A stretch of DNA of 64,000 bases from Sulfurimonas sp. (GCA_026988315.1 JALSLJ010000010.1:1-64000); one strand, 5' to 3'; shown: positions 1 to 8,433, numbered from the stretch's first letter. Translations and numbers: made by a program. The notes: generated from the letters alone by a model not told the origin.

Positions 1-373
1 CATCTCCTTTGAATAAAGAGTAGTAAAGTGTTCCTTGAAATGTATCTCCTGCCTCAAGCATCAACGAGTTTTCTTTTTCTGCTCTTAATTCATTTAATTT
101 TGTAACTAGCCTAGGGTATCCACCAGCGTCATAGTATGTTTTAACACCATCTGCAGTGTAAAAACTAAGTTCCTCACTATCTAAATGTGAATGGGTGTCA
201 TTTAAGTGGAAAATTGAGAGTTTGTAGTTAGAAACCTCGATTATAGGTTCTTCTGTTGTTTGAACATTGTCATTTGTTTGAACATTGTCATTATCATCAT
301 TATTTGAACACCCAGAAAAACTAAGTGCCATAATTGCTGATATACTGAAAGCTAAAAATTTTTTCGAAACCAT
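1..373 (-). CDS. 5'-nucleotidase/metallophosphatase lipoprotein, N-terminal part (runs off the window)
   Basis: This is the first 124 codons of a gene that continues beyond base 1; it is missing from the ORF track because it is cut by the edge. The ATG at 373 follows an AAGGGTG ribosome site. The protein begins with a lipoprotein signal (hydrophobic run ending in the lipobox-like LSFSGC), then an acidic Asn/Asp-rich linker, then LSIFHLNDTHSHL, the first metal-binding motif of the UshA/CpdB/SoxB metallophosphatase fold, and LEAGDTFQGTLYYSLFKGD, the second metal site. It probably hydrolyses nucleotides or other phosphoesters in the periplasm, anchored by lipid. SoxB shares the fold, but the lipobox and the GGYPRLVTKLNELR segment fit a generic 5'-nucleotidase better. 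Substrate cannot be told from this fragment. Confidence 0.85.
   Translation of the reverse strand, partial: MVSKKFLAFSISAIMALSFSGCSNNDDNDNVQTNDNVQTTEEPIIEVSNYKLSIFHLNDTHSHLDSEELSFYTADGVKTYYDAGGYPRLVTKLNELRAEKENSLMLEAGDTFQGTLYYSLFKGD
257..292. repeat. 18-bp tandem direct repeat inside the lipoprotein linker
   Basis: Two perfect adjacent copies of TGTTTGAACATTGTCATT. On the coding strand they give a duplicated NDNVQT segment just after the lipidated cysteine. The unit is a multiple of three, so loss or gain changes only the length of the linker between membrane anchor and enzyme domain. Confidence 0.9.
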
Positions 374-509
374 AAATCACCCTTTTTATATTAATGTTAA
401 TGGAATTTTATAGATACAATATTTCACAATCAATACAAAAGGGCTACAAATAAGTTGCAATTTATTTTCAGTAAAATTTGAAATTTGTTAGATTAAAGCT
501 TGAATTTGG

Positions 510-515
510 TATAAT
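510..515 (+). promoter_or_regulatory. Probable -10 box of the accD operon
   Basis: TATAAT lies 33 bases before the accD start in the gap between the divergent nucleotidase gene and accD. No clear -35 is seen, which is usual for the main sigma factor of Campylobacterota. The rest of the gap at 374-548 holds no gene. Confidence 0.6.
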
Positions 516-548
516 CCACATTATTTTAAACATATAAAAGGATAATTT

Positions 549-1397
549 TTGAACCTCTTAAATCTTTTTTCTCGAAACTCGACAACGAAACAACAGCCAA
601 CAAAAAGTGAAGCTCCAGCCCATTGGATAAAATGTAAATCTTGTCAATCCTTAATGTATTACAAAGAGGTTGAAAATCAAAACTATGTGTGTCCTAAATG
701 TGGGTACCACATCAGAATAGGCGTAGATGAAAGAATTAAACTCTTAGCTGACGAGGGAACTTTTGTAGAGTTTGATGCAAACTTAAAACCTGTCGATCCA
801 CTAAAATTTGTTGATAAAAAATCATATGCAAAGAGGATAGAAGAGGGGTATAAAAAGACAGGTAGAAGCTCGTCTGTAGTGAGCGGAGAATGTCAAATAA
901 ATGGCACATCTACGCAGATTGTTATTTTTGATTTTGCATTTATGGGTGGCTCTTTAGGTTCCGTAGAGGGTGAAAAAATTGTTCGTGCAGTAAACCGTGC
1001 AATAGAAAAAAAAGAGGGACTGATAATCATTAGTGCGAGTGGTGGTGCTAGAATGCAAGAGAGTACATTCTCTTTAATGCAAATGAGCAAGACATCCGCA
1101 GCATTGGCAAAATTAGCTAAACATAATTTAGTGTATATTTCAGTTCTAACTGATCCTACTATGGGTGGAGTAAGTGCTTCTTTTGCAACACTAGGAGATA
1201 TAATTATTGCTGAACCAGGTGCACTCATAGGCTTTGCAGGACAGAGAGTTATTAAACAAACTATTGGTTCTGATTTACCAGATGGCTTTCAGCGTGCAGA
1301 GTTTTTACTTGAAAAAGGTTCCGTTGATATGGTTGTCAATAGAAATGAACTGAAAAATACTCTATCTGATCTTTTAGCACTTCTAAAAGTAAGCTAG
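549..1397 (+). CDS. accD: Acetyl-CoA carboxylase carboxyltransferase subunit beta
   Basis: AccD joins AccA to form the carboxyltransferase that moves the carboxyl group from biotin to acetyl-CoA, giving malonyl-CoA for fatty acid synthesis. The N-terminal zinc ribbon is present (CKSC near residue 29 and CPKC near residue 48), followed by the crotonase-like domain with SGGARMQES (oxyanion region) and [12 protein letters not shown]. The length of 282 is typical. The start is TTG at 549, preceded by AAAAGGA; no upstream in-frame alternative reads as protein. It heads a plus-strand run with the ThiE-like gene, rlmH and dksA. Confidence 0.97.
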   Translation: MNLLNLFSRNSTTKQQPTKSEAPAHWIKCKSCQSLMYYKEVENQNYVCPKCGYHIRIGVDERIKLLADEGTFVEFDANLKPVDPLKFVDKKSYAKRIEEGYKKTGRSSSVVSGECQINGTSTQIVIFDFAFMGGSLGSVEGEKIVRAVNRAIEKKEGLIIISASGGARMQESTFSLMQMSKTSAALAKLAKHNLVYISVLTDPTMGGVSASFATLGDIIIAEPGALIGFAGQRVIKQTIGSDLPDGFQRAEFLLEKGSVDMVVNRNELKNTLSDLLALLKVS

Positions 1398-1402
1398 GTA
1401 TT

Positions 1403-1966
1403 ATGAGATTATATGCTCTTTGCGATCAAGAACTTTTAGATAAAAATCACATCTCCTTAGAAGATTTTATTGAGATTGCAAAAAAAGATAATGCAGAGAT
1501 AATTCAGTATAGAAATAAAACAGCAGATATAGATTTTATAAAGCAGCAACTTATTGCAATTAGAAAACTTTATGATGGCTTCTTGATAGTAAACGACACT
1601 TATGAATTGATAGAATTTTGTGATGGTGTTCATCTAGGTCAGGAAGATCTAAAAAAAATCGATTCTGATATTGGCAAGGCAATTAAAATACTCAGAAGCG
1701 TTGTTACAAGTGAGAAGATTTTAGGTATATCAACACATAACGAACAAGAGGTACTCAGAGCGAATGAACTGGATTTAAATTATATTGGTTTAGGTGCATA
1801 TAGAGGTACTAATACAAAAAAAGATATTAGTGTAGTCTTGGGTGATAGCATTGATAGTATAGCTTCAAAATCAAAGCATCTCGTTGCAGCAATCGGTGGT
1901 GTAAAAAAGAGCGATAGATTCCATAATATCACTTATCATGTTATAGGTAGCGGATTGTTAAAATGA
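1403..1966 (+). CDS. Thiamine-phosphate synthase-like protein (ThiE/TenI family), short form
   Basis: ThiE couples the pyrimidine and thiazole halves of thiamine; TenI relatives are thiazole tautomerases. The sequence carries family landmarks: IIQYRNK (ThiE usually QLR.K), [46 protein letters not shown] and VAAIGGV. At 187 residues it is shorter than typical ThiE (about 205-215) and ends right at the last phosphate-loop region. The start is ATG, five bases after accD, and the stop overlaps rlmH by four bases. The altered QYR and GAYRGTNTK motifs leave open whether it is a true ThiE or a TenI-like relative. Confidence 0.75.
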   Translation: MRLYALCDQELLDKNHISLEDFIEIAKKDNAEIIQYRNKTADIDFIKQQLIAIRKLYDGFLIVNDTYELIEFCDGVHLGQEDLKKIDSDIGKAIKILRSVVTSEKILGISTHNEQEVLRANELDLNYIGLGAYRGTNTKKDISVVLGDSIDSIASKSKHLVAAIGGVKKSDRFHNITYHVIGSGLLK

Positions 1967-2421
1967 ACATAGATATTATCTCTGTTGCAAAAAAAGAGCG
2001 TTCAACTTATGACCCTTTGTATAAAGAGTTAAAAAAAATGATTTCTCGCTTTGCAAAAGTTGAAGAGATTGAACTTTTTCCAAAGGATGTAGCAAAATCA
2101 CACACTATTTCACCAGAAGCCTCAAGGCAGGCATATACAAGGGCTTTAGAACCATACTTGTGTAAGGGTTTTTGTGTAAGTTTACACCCTGATGGAAAAT
2201 TAATCGATAGTTATGAGTTTAGTAAGCTTTTAAATGATAGAATGTCCATTAAATTTTTTGTTGGTGGAGCTTATGGCTTTGAAGATAGCTTTTTAAAAAA
2301 GAGTGACGCTGTTATAAGTTTAGGAAATATTACTATGAGTCATAAAATAGCAAAGGTTGTTTTGCTAGAACAGATCTATAGAGGTTTTTCTATTTTAAGT
2401 AATCACCCATATCATAAGTGA
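1963..2421 (+). CDS. rlmH: 23S rRNA (pseudouridine-1915-N3)-methyltransferase
   Basis: RlmH is a SPOUT-fold enzyme that methylates pseudouridine 1915 in helix 69 of 23S rRNA. The 152-residue protein has the family signature [24 protein letters not shown] (cofactor knot, normally IGGxxG) and the C-terminal [19 protein letters not shown], nearly identical to the usual EQIYRA..I..G.PYH ending. Its ATG overlaps the stop of the ThiE-like gene (ATGA), suggesting coupled translation. Confidence 0.95.
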   Translation: MNIDIISVAKKERSTYDPLYKELKKMISRFAKVEEIELFPKDVAKSHTISPEASRQAYTRALEPYLCKGFCVSLHPDGKLIDSYEFSKLLNDRMSIKFFVGGAYGFEDSFLKKSDAVISLGNITMSHKIAKVVLLEQIYRGFSILSNHPYHK

Positions 2422-2430
2422 GGAAAGTAA

Positions 2431-2781
2431 GTGCAAGCAAGTGAATTAAATTATTTTAAAGAAATTTTAGAGAGTCGAAAAACACAAATAACGAAAAATA
2501 TTTCAGGTGTTAATGAAGAGTTGGATCAGTTAAATGCGTTGGAACTGAACGATGAGGGTGATCATGCATCAGTAAATAACAACTCCATGGTTGAGAGCGC
2601 TATAGTTTCTCAGCAATCTCAAGAGCTACATGAGATAAATATTGTATTAGGAAAAATATCTACTGGTGAATATGGGATATGTGAAATGTGTGAAGATCCT
2701 ATTGGATTTCAAAGACTAAAAGTTAAACCACATGCTATTTATTGTATAGACTGTAGAGAGATAGTAGAGAAGTCAAAATAA
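2431..2781 (+). CDS. dksA: DksA/TraR-family zinc-finger transcription factor
   Basis: A 116-residue protein with an N-terminal acidic coiled coil (LNALELNDEGDHAS, the part that enters the RNA polymerase secondary channel) and a C-terminal zinc finger CEMCEDPIGFQRLKVKPHAIYCIDCRE. It is expected to modulate initiation at rRNA and stress promoters, usually with ppGpp. The start is GTG at 2431, nine bases after rlmH, preceded by AGGAAAG. It is shorter than E. coli DksA (151) and like the compact Campylobacter forms. Confidence 0.9.
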   Translation: MQASELNYFKEILESRKTQITKNISGVNEELDQLNALELNDEGDHASVNNNSMVESAIVSQQSQELHEINIVLGKISTGEYGICEMCEDPIGFQRLKVKPHAIYCIDCREIVEKSK

Positions 2782-2795
2782 TTAAAGGAAATAAT

Positions 2796-3812
2796 ATGTA
2801 CATAAAGCGATACACAATAGCAACGATAATATTTGTAATTTTACTTGGATGGTATGTTTATGCATTTATCACTCAAGATAGTTTTGCTATAGATTTTTTT
2901 GGTATTCCATTGCCATCTTTATCTATCGCTTTGTGGGTTGTTATACCAGTAGTGCTCCTTTATATTGCGAGTGTATTGCATATCTCTTTTTACTCATTAA
3001 TGGGAAGCTTTAAACTTCGTAAGTATGAAAAAGATTATGAAAAACTTTTAGAATCAATAATTGATGCGTATCTAGGCAAAAATAACAGAAACCATATGTT
3101 TAAAACTCCTAGATATAAGCTTTTAGGCTCTTTGATTGATAATAGTAAACTCTTTCTAAATCAAACCTTTGAACCTAATACATCTAATGAAAAACTAAAT
3201 GGTGTAATTAAACTTATTGAAGATATCAAAAAAGGTGAAGTTGTTGATCTTAAAAAGTATTCGCTAGAGGCAGAAAATACTTTAGTTATGCAAAACAATA
3301 GAAATAGATATAAAAAAGGGGAAATTAGTGCAGAAGATATTCTAAGTAATGCAACTAAGTATGCAAGGAGTTTATGCGAAGAGGTTTATGCAGACTTTGT
3401 GAAAACTTCCCCTCTGTATGCTATAGAAAAATACAAAGAATCTTTGACTAAAGAATCACTTTTTTCTATATTATCAAGAGTTAATGCTAGTGAAAATACT
3501 TTAGAGGTGTCAAATGAAGCATTAATTTCTCTTTTTAATTGCGTAGAGCTAGATACAAAAGATTATGTAAAAATTTCTATAGCTTTATCAAAACAGATGA
3601 TTCCAGAACAAAGAATAAAGCTTTTTGAGATGCTTAGTGAAGATAAAGAAGAGGTAACTGATGCTTACCTGTTTACACTTTTTGATTTAGAGATGTTAGC
3701 GCCAGCAGATGAAATTTTAGAAAATTCACAACCTGAAGAGTATTTAAAATTTAAAGCATACAGAGCTCTAAAAGAGTGCAATAAACACTTTAATATTAAT
3801 TTATTTATCTAA
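2796..3812 (+). CDS. Unknown membrane protein with two N-terminal transmembrane segments
   Basis: Function not recognised. Residues about 7-27 (IATIIFVILLGWYVYAFI) and 42-66 (LSIALWVVIPVVLLYIASVLHISFYSL) look like membrane helices; the remaining 270 residues are mostly charged and helical, probably cytoplasmic. AAAGGAA precedes the ATG. It sits between dksA and the dus gene with small gaps, so it is likely co-transcribed. A cell-envelope or assembly role is possible, but nothing in the sequence proves one. Confidence 0.75.
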   Translation: MYIKRYTIATIIFVILLGWYVYAFITQDSFAIDFFGIPLPSLSIALWVVIPVVLLYIASVLHISFYSLMGSFKLRKYEKDYEKLLESIIDAYLGKNNRNHMFKTPRYKLLGSLIDNSKLFLNQTFEPNTSNEKLNGVIKLIEDIKKGEVVDLKKYSLEAENTLVMQNNRNRYKKGEISAEDILSNATKYARSLCEEVYADFVKTSPLYAIEKYKESLTKESLFSILSRVNASENTLEVSNEALISLFNCVELDTKDYVKISIALSKQMIPEQRIKLFEMLSEDKEEVTDAYLFTLFDLEMLAPADEILENSQPEEYLKFKAYRALKECNKHFNINLFI

Positions 3813-3819
3813 AATAATC

Positions 3820-4773
3820 TTGATGTTAAAAAAATTATCGTTTGATGAACCTCTTTATGTGCTAGCCCCTTTAGCAGGCTTTACTGATTTACCATTTAGA
3901 AGTGTAGTAAAAAAGTTTGGTGCGGATTTAACTGTGAGTGAGATGTTAAGTTCAAATGCACTTGTACATGGCTCAATAAAAACACTGCATATGTTAGAAA
4001 AAAATCCAAATGAAAATCCTTACTCCGTTCAGATAGCGGGATCAAATGTAGATATTGTCAAGGGTGCAGTTGAGATATTGAACAATCAAGATGGGATCGA
4101 TATTATTGATCTAAATTGTGGATGTCCTGTTCCAAAAGTTGTAGGTAATGGAAGTGGAAGTTCACTACTTTTAAATCTACCACTTATGGGTGATATAATA
4201 AAAACTATCAAAGAGACCTCAAACAAAAGTTTAACAAGCGTTAAAATACGACTTGGATTTGAAGAAAAAAATCATATAGCCATTGCAAAAATGGTAGAAG
4301 AGAGTGGCGCTGACTTTATCGCAGTGCATGGTAGAACTCGTGCTGGAAAATTTAAAGCACCTGTTGATTACGATGCAATAAAAGAGATAAAAGAGGCTAT
4401 AGGCATCCCTGTTATTGCAAATGGTGATATCGACTCGTATGAGAAAGCAAAGTGGGTTTTAGAGCATACTGGTGCGGATGGTATTATGATTGGAAGAGGG
4501 GCAGTTGGCGCACCTTGGATTTTTCACCAATTAAAAAGTGGCTCATCAGATATTAGTAATGAGATAAAACATGATATAATAATGGAGCATTTTGATAAGA
4601 TGATAGAGTTTTACGGACAAAGGGGTGTTTCTATCTTTAGAAAACATACTCATACCTACTCCAAAGGCTACAGGGGTGCTTCTGCTCTTAGAAATAAAGT
4701 AAATCATATTGATGATATTTCTGAATATAGGGGAGTGATAGATCACTTCTTTGCAAATAGTGAAATACTTTAA
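3820..4773 (+). CDS. dus: tRNA-dihydrouridine synthase (Dus family, DusB-like)
   Basis: An FMN enzyme that reduces uridines in tRNA D-loops. The TIM-barrel motifs are clear: APLAGFTDLPFRSVVKKFGADLTVSEM at the N terminus, DLNCGCPVPKVVGNGSGSSLL with the catalytic cysteine, FIAVHGRTRAGKF, VIANGDIDS and GIMIGRGAVGAPWIF. The C-terminal helical domain (RKHTHTYSKGYRGASALRNKVN) binds tRNA. The track start is TTG at 3820; the adjacent ATG at 3823 is equally possible, and neither has a strong ribosome site. Length (316-317) is normal. Confidence 0.95.
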   Translation: MMLKKLSFDEPLYVLAPLAGFTDLPFRSVVKKFGADLTVSEMLSSNALVHGSIKTLHMLEKNPNENPYSVQIAGSNVDIVKGAVEILNNQDGIDIIDLNCGCPVPKVVGNGSGSSLLLNLPLMGDIIKTIKETSNKSLTSVKIRLGFEEKNHIAIAKMVEESGADFIAVHGRTRAGKFKAPVDYDAIKEIKEAIGIPVIANGDIDSYEKAKWVLEHTGADGIMIGRGAVGAPWIFHQLKSGSSDISNEIKHDIIMEHFDKMIEFYGQRGVSIFRKHTHTYSKGYRGASALRNKVNHIDDISEYRGVIDHFFANSEIL

Positions 4774-4779
4774 AGGCAC

Positions 4780-5913
4780 ATGGTGTATATTATGTTAGAT
4801 ATCAGCGAATCCATAAAAAAATTAGATGAGAGTGATATATCTGACAATATACTTCATTATGACTATAATACAAAGCATCTCCTTTCTTTAATTGAAAAAG
4901 GTGCTGATAAAGATGATCCGTCTTATTTGAGCTCTTATCGCTCTTTTGAAGGGGAGGTGTTTGAAAACTTTATTTACGAAAAGCTTTTACGCTATGTGGA
5001 ACAAAGCAATGAAGTAGAAAAGTTTATTTTAAAAGGTTATCATCAAAATAAACAAAAAGCATATGCGAATACCCTCTCAATTAGTGAAAAACAACAGATA
5101 GTTTACAGAACAAAGAGTAGAGAAATTAGTGAATTTGACGCTATGATTTTTACAAAGACAGAACTTTATTTTGTTGAAATGACTCTTGTTAAATCTGTAA
5201 TAAAATTACGCAAAAGACTCAGAAAGAAAAAAGCTCTTTTAGAGATTATATTTCCCAACTATGAGATAAAAGCACTTATTATACTTAATGATGGTGCAAC
5301 GGGAACGAAGCAGTTTCCTCCTTATTGTAAGGTTTGGTTTACAGGTTCATATTCTGCTCAAAATGTACTTGACTATATTATTAACCCACAAGATAGACAG
5401 TTAAAACCAAAACTTAAAATAAAATCTAAAAAAATGGTTGAAGCTCACACTCTTAAAACACACCCTTTTAGATACTACAACACAATGTCTTGGATCACAA
5501 AAACATTAAGAAGTCATAAGACACATATAGTAGATATGCAGTTTTTAATGAATTTTAAAATTCAAAGGTATCATGATTTATATAATAAATTTTACATTGG
5601 TTATTTAAGGGTTGATGAGGCTAAAGACTTGCTTAGTTTGGAAGGTGATTATAATGAAGAGCAAAGAGTTATAGTGGCACTGGAGAAAAAACACTCCAAT
5701 GAGATAGTTTTAACTTATTACATACAATTTGCCCGTAAAAATCTGTTTTTATACTCTTTTGATGATGATGAAATGATAACAAAAGAGAAAAAAGACCCAT
5801 ATGGAATCACTGTAACGGAAGTTTTTCATATGAATAAAATGATGGATGAGAAATATGAACTTAGTATTTCAAACATTAACACAATAAAAAAACTTTTAAA
5901 CTTTAAAAGATAA
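4780..5913 (+). CDS. Unknown protein with a possible PD-(D/E)xK-like nuclease core
   Basis: No family recognised with certainty. The middle holds an EFDAMIFTKTELYFVEMTLVKS segment: an Asp in a hydrophobic strand, then a second strand ending in an acidic residue, the spacing of restriction-endonuclease-like folds (D...ExK), although the expected Lys is replaced by Thr here. An earlier FEGEVFENFIYEKLL helix carries acidic residues where such folds often have theirs. Strongly basic stretches follow (RKRLRKKK, KPKLKIKSKK). The start may be ATG 4780, GTG 4783 or ATG 4792; AAAGG at 4772 best fits GTG 4783. It lies six bases after dus. Confidence 0.7.
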   Translation: MVYIMLDISESIKKLDESDISDNILHYDYNTKHLLSLIEKGADKDDPSYLSSYRSFEGEVFENFIYEKLLRYVEQSNEVEKFILKGYHQNKQKAYANTLSISEKQQIVYRTKSREISEFDAMIFTKTELYFVEMTLVKSVIKLRKRLRKKKALLEIIFPNYEIKALIILNDGATGTKQFPPYCKVWFTGSYSAQNVLDYIINPQDRQLKPKLKIKSKKMVEAHTLKTHPFRYYNTMSWITKTLRSHKTHIVDMQFLMNFKIQRYHDLYNKFYIGYLRVDEAKDLLSLEGDYNEEQRVIVALEKKHSNEIVLTYYIQFARKNLFLYSFDDDEMITKEKKDPYGITVTEVFHMNKMMDEKYELSISNINTIKKLLNFKR

Positions 5914-5930
5914 ACTGCTAAAACTTCTTG

Positions 5931-6812
5931 TTAAGTGTTAGTGTAAGAGAGGGTAGCAGCTTTTTCTTTATATATTTCGAGAGGTTCTTTCTCTTCATGA
6001 GTATTATCTAAAAAATCATCTAACTCTTTATGCCTAGTTTGTAAAATTGTTTCAAAGTCTTTTTGATTAGTTGGCTTATTATCTCTAAATTTATCAAGTA
6101 AAATATTACTTTTTCCCATTAAAACAAGATAACTCTCCTCTCCAAAATCAAGCATAACTACACTATTTTCGTTATTGATAGATTTTTGAAATCTTATACT
6201 CACTTCATTGGAAGTGTTGTTTTGAGTATTTGGTACGGGAGGAATGGTCTCTTTAGTTTCTTTAAAAAGCCATGAATTTTGTTGCTGTGGTGTAGTTGGA
6301 GTAACTTTTTTTCTTATAAAAAATAAGATGAGTATTCCAATAATTAATATAGCAATAACTATATAATAACTTTGATTCATATCATCTGTGCGTTTTGTCG
6401 GTAAGTTTGAAAGTGGATTTTCACTTTTGAGTTTTGATTCATTTGAACTTTTTGCTATACGGTCAGTAAATCTAAGTCTTAGTCCGTAAGAGTCGGATGT
6501 TTTAGAGGCTATAAGCTTTACAGACGATGGAACAGATGCTACGATTTGTGTGTATCCAGACATAGGAGTTATTGAGAGCGAATGCAAAAACTTTGAAGAT
6601 AGTTGTTTAATTTTTGATGATTCTATAGAGGTGTCTTGTAGTTTAATAATGATTTTAGATGGGGTTGAGCTTTGCTTAATTACACCTTCATAAGGGGTGT
6701 CAAAAGTTATCATCACATCAGCTCTGTCTGTTCTGTCATAAATATTATAACTTAATATTTTAGAACTAAAAAGAGTAAGAGGGAGTAAAAATATAAGTAG
6801 ATATTTAATCAT
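5931..6812 (-). CDS. fliO: FliO-like flagellar export protein with large periplasmic domain
   Basis: A signal sequence (IKYLLIFLLPLTLFSS) is followed by a roughly 120-residue exported beta-rich region resembling AMIN-type domains (VMITFDTPYEGVIKQ...KIIIKLQDT), one membrane helix at about 150-168 (YYIVIAILIIGILILFFI) and a cytoplasmic tail with VVMLDFGEESYLVLMGKSNILLD, which reads like the conserved beta segment of FliO. The start overlaps fliN by four bases, and fliO follows fliN in many bacteria. FliO helps FliP assemble into the export gate. Helicobacter FliO also carries a large periplasmic part, which supports this reading; the name is an inference from topology, context and this one motif. 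Confidence 0.65.
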   Translation of the reverse strand: MIKYLLIFLLPLTLFSSKILSYNIYDRTDRADVMITFDTPYEGVIKQSSTPSKIIIKLQDTSIESSKIKQLSSKFLHSLSITPMSGYTQIVASVPSSVKLIASKTSDSYGLRLRFTDRIAKSSNESKLKSENPLSNLPTKRTDDMNQSYYIVIAILIIGILILFFIRKKVTPTTPQQQNSWLFKETKETIPPVPNTQNNTSNEVSIRFQKSINNENSVVMLDFGEESYLVLMGKSNILLDKFRDNKPTNQKDFETILQTRHKELDDFLDNTHEEKEPLEIYKEKAATLSYTNT

Positions 6813-7141
6813 AGTCTCTCTTTTGAGAGGTAGTATAAAACTGCACTCGAATCTAAAACTTCATTGATACGGATTGCAAGGTTTTTCTCATATACCATAA
6901 CCTCACCTTTGCCTAGTATGCGACCATTTACATATGATTCAACACTTTCACCAGCTGGTTTTTTAAGGTCAATGACTGAGCCTTTTTCAAGTTTCAAAAT
7001 CTCAGCAACAGTAAGTTCTGTTTCACCTAAATCAGATATAAATTCAACTTCCATATCAAGAAGACCAGAGTAATCCATCCATGAAAGCTCTTTTAGTTCA
7101 TCAAAGTGAGTTTCCTCTTTGTTGTTAAATAATTTATTCAT
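6809..7141 (-). CDS. fliN: Flagellar motor switch protein FliN (SpoA domain)
   Basis: A 110-residue protein with a C-terminal SpoA/SMPB domain: DMEVEFISDLGETELTVAEILKLEKGSVIDLKKPAGESVESYVNGRILGKGEVMVYEKNLAIRINEVL. This is the standard FliN fold, with the LGxT/E-LT-ILxLxxGSVIxL signature. FliN forms the lower part of the cytoplasmic C-ring that switches motor direction and receives export cargo. It overlaps the upstream cheX-like gene by eight bases and the FliO-like gene by four, so all three are one operon. Confidence 0.93.
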   Translation of the reverse strand: MNKLFNNKEETHFDELKELSWMDYSGLLDMEVEFISDLGETELTVAEILKLEKGSVIDLKKPAGESVESYVNGRILGKGEVMVYEKNLAIRINEVLDSSAVLYYLSKERL

Positions 7142-7562
7142 TTAGTTCCTTGATTGCAATAATCATCTCATCACTTTCAACTTGAAGTATTTTAATTGCA
7201 TCATATTCAAAGTTGAATGTATCTATTTTAAGAAAATGAGGGGTATTAATCGTGTACTGATCCTTGCCTAATTCCTCTGCGATTACCTTAGCACTTCCAA
7301 CTATAAGATTTACAGTTTCGAGCATCATATCAATTAGTGTTTCCTCATCGCTTTCATCTTCTTCTAAAAATATTTTTGTTACCCTTTGCACAAACTTATG
7401 ATTTGCAGCGAGGTAAACTCTGTGTTTTGTATTATCCTCTTTATCTATATCGATATAAGCAATAAGTGTTCTCTCTTTAGAAGCTGAGTCTTTTAGCTCA
7501 TACGGAAGACGAATTTGATGTGCACAAAAATTTTCACTTGCTTTTATTATAGTTTCTAACAT
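7134..7562 (-). CDS. CheX/CheC-like chemotaxis phosphatase-fold protein
   Basis: 142 residues with the CheC/CheX/FliY-type layout: ACIDIC-helix segment DMMLETVNLIVGSAKVIAEELGKDQYTINTPHF, where the E..N pattern (here ETVNLIVGSAK) is the phosphatase helix that attacks phospho-CheY in CheX and CheC. It is the first gene of an operon with fliN, which suggests a switch-associated CheY-P phosphatase, effectively the CheC half of a FliY protein encoded separately from its SpoA half. Only one ExxN helix is evident, as in CheX. A TATAAT at 7589-7594 (minus) precedes it. Confidence 0.75.
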   Translation of the reverse strand: MLETIIKASENFCAHQIRLPYELKDSASKERTLIAYIDIDKEDNTKHRVYLAANHKFVQRVTKIFLEEDESDEETLIDMMLETVNLIVGSAKVIAEELGKDQYTINTPHFLKIDTFNFEYDAIKILQVESDEMIIAIKELNE

Positions 7563-7588
7563 TTATCATAGCCTTTAGTTTAGAGTTG

Positions 7589-7594
7589 ATTATA
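7589..7594 (-). promoter_or_regulatory. Probable -10 box for the cheX-like/fliN/fliO operon
   Basis: TATAAT on the minus strand 27 bases before the ATG at 7562. It shares the 100-base divergent gap with the TauE promoter. No sigma-54 or sigma-28 element was recognised, so these motor genes look housekeeping-controlled. Confidence 0.5.
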
Positions 7595-7659
7595 CTTTAT
7601 TGAATCTCAAAGTAAAGTTAAAACCATTTATATAAAACTACTATAAAGCCTTAAAAGAG

Positions 7660-7665
7660 TATAAT
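7660..7665 (+). promoter_or_regulatory. Probable -10 box for the TauE-like gene
   Basis: TATAAT overlaps the TTG proposed as a start by the ORF track, so transcription would begin near 7672 and that TTG cannot be the start. This moves the start to the ATG at 7692. Confidence 0.6.
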
Positions 7666-7691
7666 TGCTAAAATTTAATAGTGGTTATTGT

Positions 7692-8423
7692 ATGGTCGAG
7701 TTGATATTACTTGGGTCTGGTGTTGGTGTTTTATCTGGATTTTTTGGTATTGGTGGAGGAACTATTTTGGTCCCTATTTTACTAATGTTAGGATTCGAGA
7801 CCAAATCAGCCATAGGTATATCAGTTATTCAAATGGTATTTAGCTCTATTTATGGAAGTTATCTCAATAACAAAAAAGGTACATTAGATGTGCCAATGGT
7901 AGGTGTTATTGGTATTGGTGGTTTCTTAGGGGCACTTCTAAGTGGTGGCATTGCATCGTACTTTGATGATACAACATTAGAACTGATCTTTTTAAGTTTT
8001 TCTGTTTTTGCATTGGTGAGGATGTTTTTTAAGACTAAAGAGCATAGAGACCAAAGAGAGATTAGTAAGAGTTTGCTTTTTCTCATTGGTATTGTTTTAG
8101 GTGCTATAAGTATGACTATTGGTGTTGGTGGCAGTATTATATTGGTGCCAATTTTAGTAGGGTTTTTACATGTTCCATTAAAAAAAGCAATTTCGGCTGG
8201 TTTGTTTTTTGTAGTTTTTTCATCTATTGCAGGTTCTATTTCTCATATTGCACTTGGGGGTGTTGATTATGAGAGTGGCATTATTATTGGTTTAGCATCT
8301 TTAGTAGGTGTTTTTATTGGGATTCACTTAAAAGATAAAGTGGATTCAGTTTTACAAAGAAAGCTATTAATAGGATTTTACTTGTTAGTGGTTGTATATT
8401 TAACTCAGAGAATATTTTTATAA
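7692..8423 (+). CDS. TauE/SafE-family sulfite exporter-like permease
   Basis: A 243-residue polytopic membrane protein with two homologous halves, each opening with the family glycine motif: GFFGIGGGTILVPILL near the N terminus and SMTIGVGGSIILVPILVGF in the middle. About eight membrane helices are visible. Members export sulfite, sulfoacetate or similar small organosulfur anions across the inner membrane; the substrate here is unknown, though a sulfur-oxidising host would make a sulfur anion plausible. The start was set at ATG 7692 because of the promoter position. Confidence 0.85.
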   Translation: MVELILLGSGVGVLSGFFGIGGGTILVPILLMLGFETKSAIGISVIQMVFSSIYGSYLNNKKGTLDVPMVGVIGIGGFLGALLSGGIASYFDDTTLELIFLSFSVFALVRMFFKTKEHRDQREISKSLLFLIGIVLGAISMTIGVGGSIILVPILVGFLHVPLKKAISAGLFFVVFSSIAGSISHIALGGVDYESGIIIGLASLVGVFIGIHLKDKVDSVLQRKLLIGFYLLVVVYLTQRIFL

Positions 8424-8433
8424 AAGGTTTTAA

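Noticed and set aside
1-373. SoxB thiosulfate-oxidation protein
   Set aside because: The fold is shared, but a lipoprotein signal with a repeated Asn/Asp linker and no other sox gene favours a 5'-nucleotidase; the fragment is too short to exclude SoxB fully.
893-1228. 111-codon minus-strand ORF inside accD
   Set aside because: It lies wholly within a clear accD reading frame, has no ribosome site and its product resembles no protein; shadow frame.
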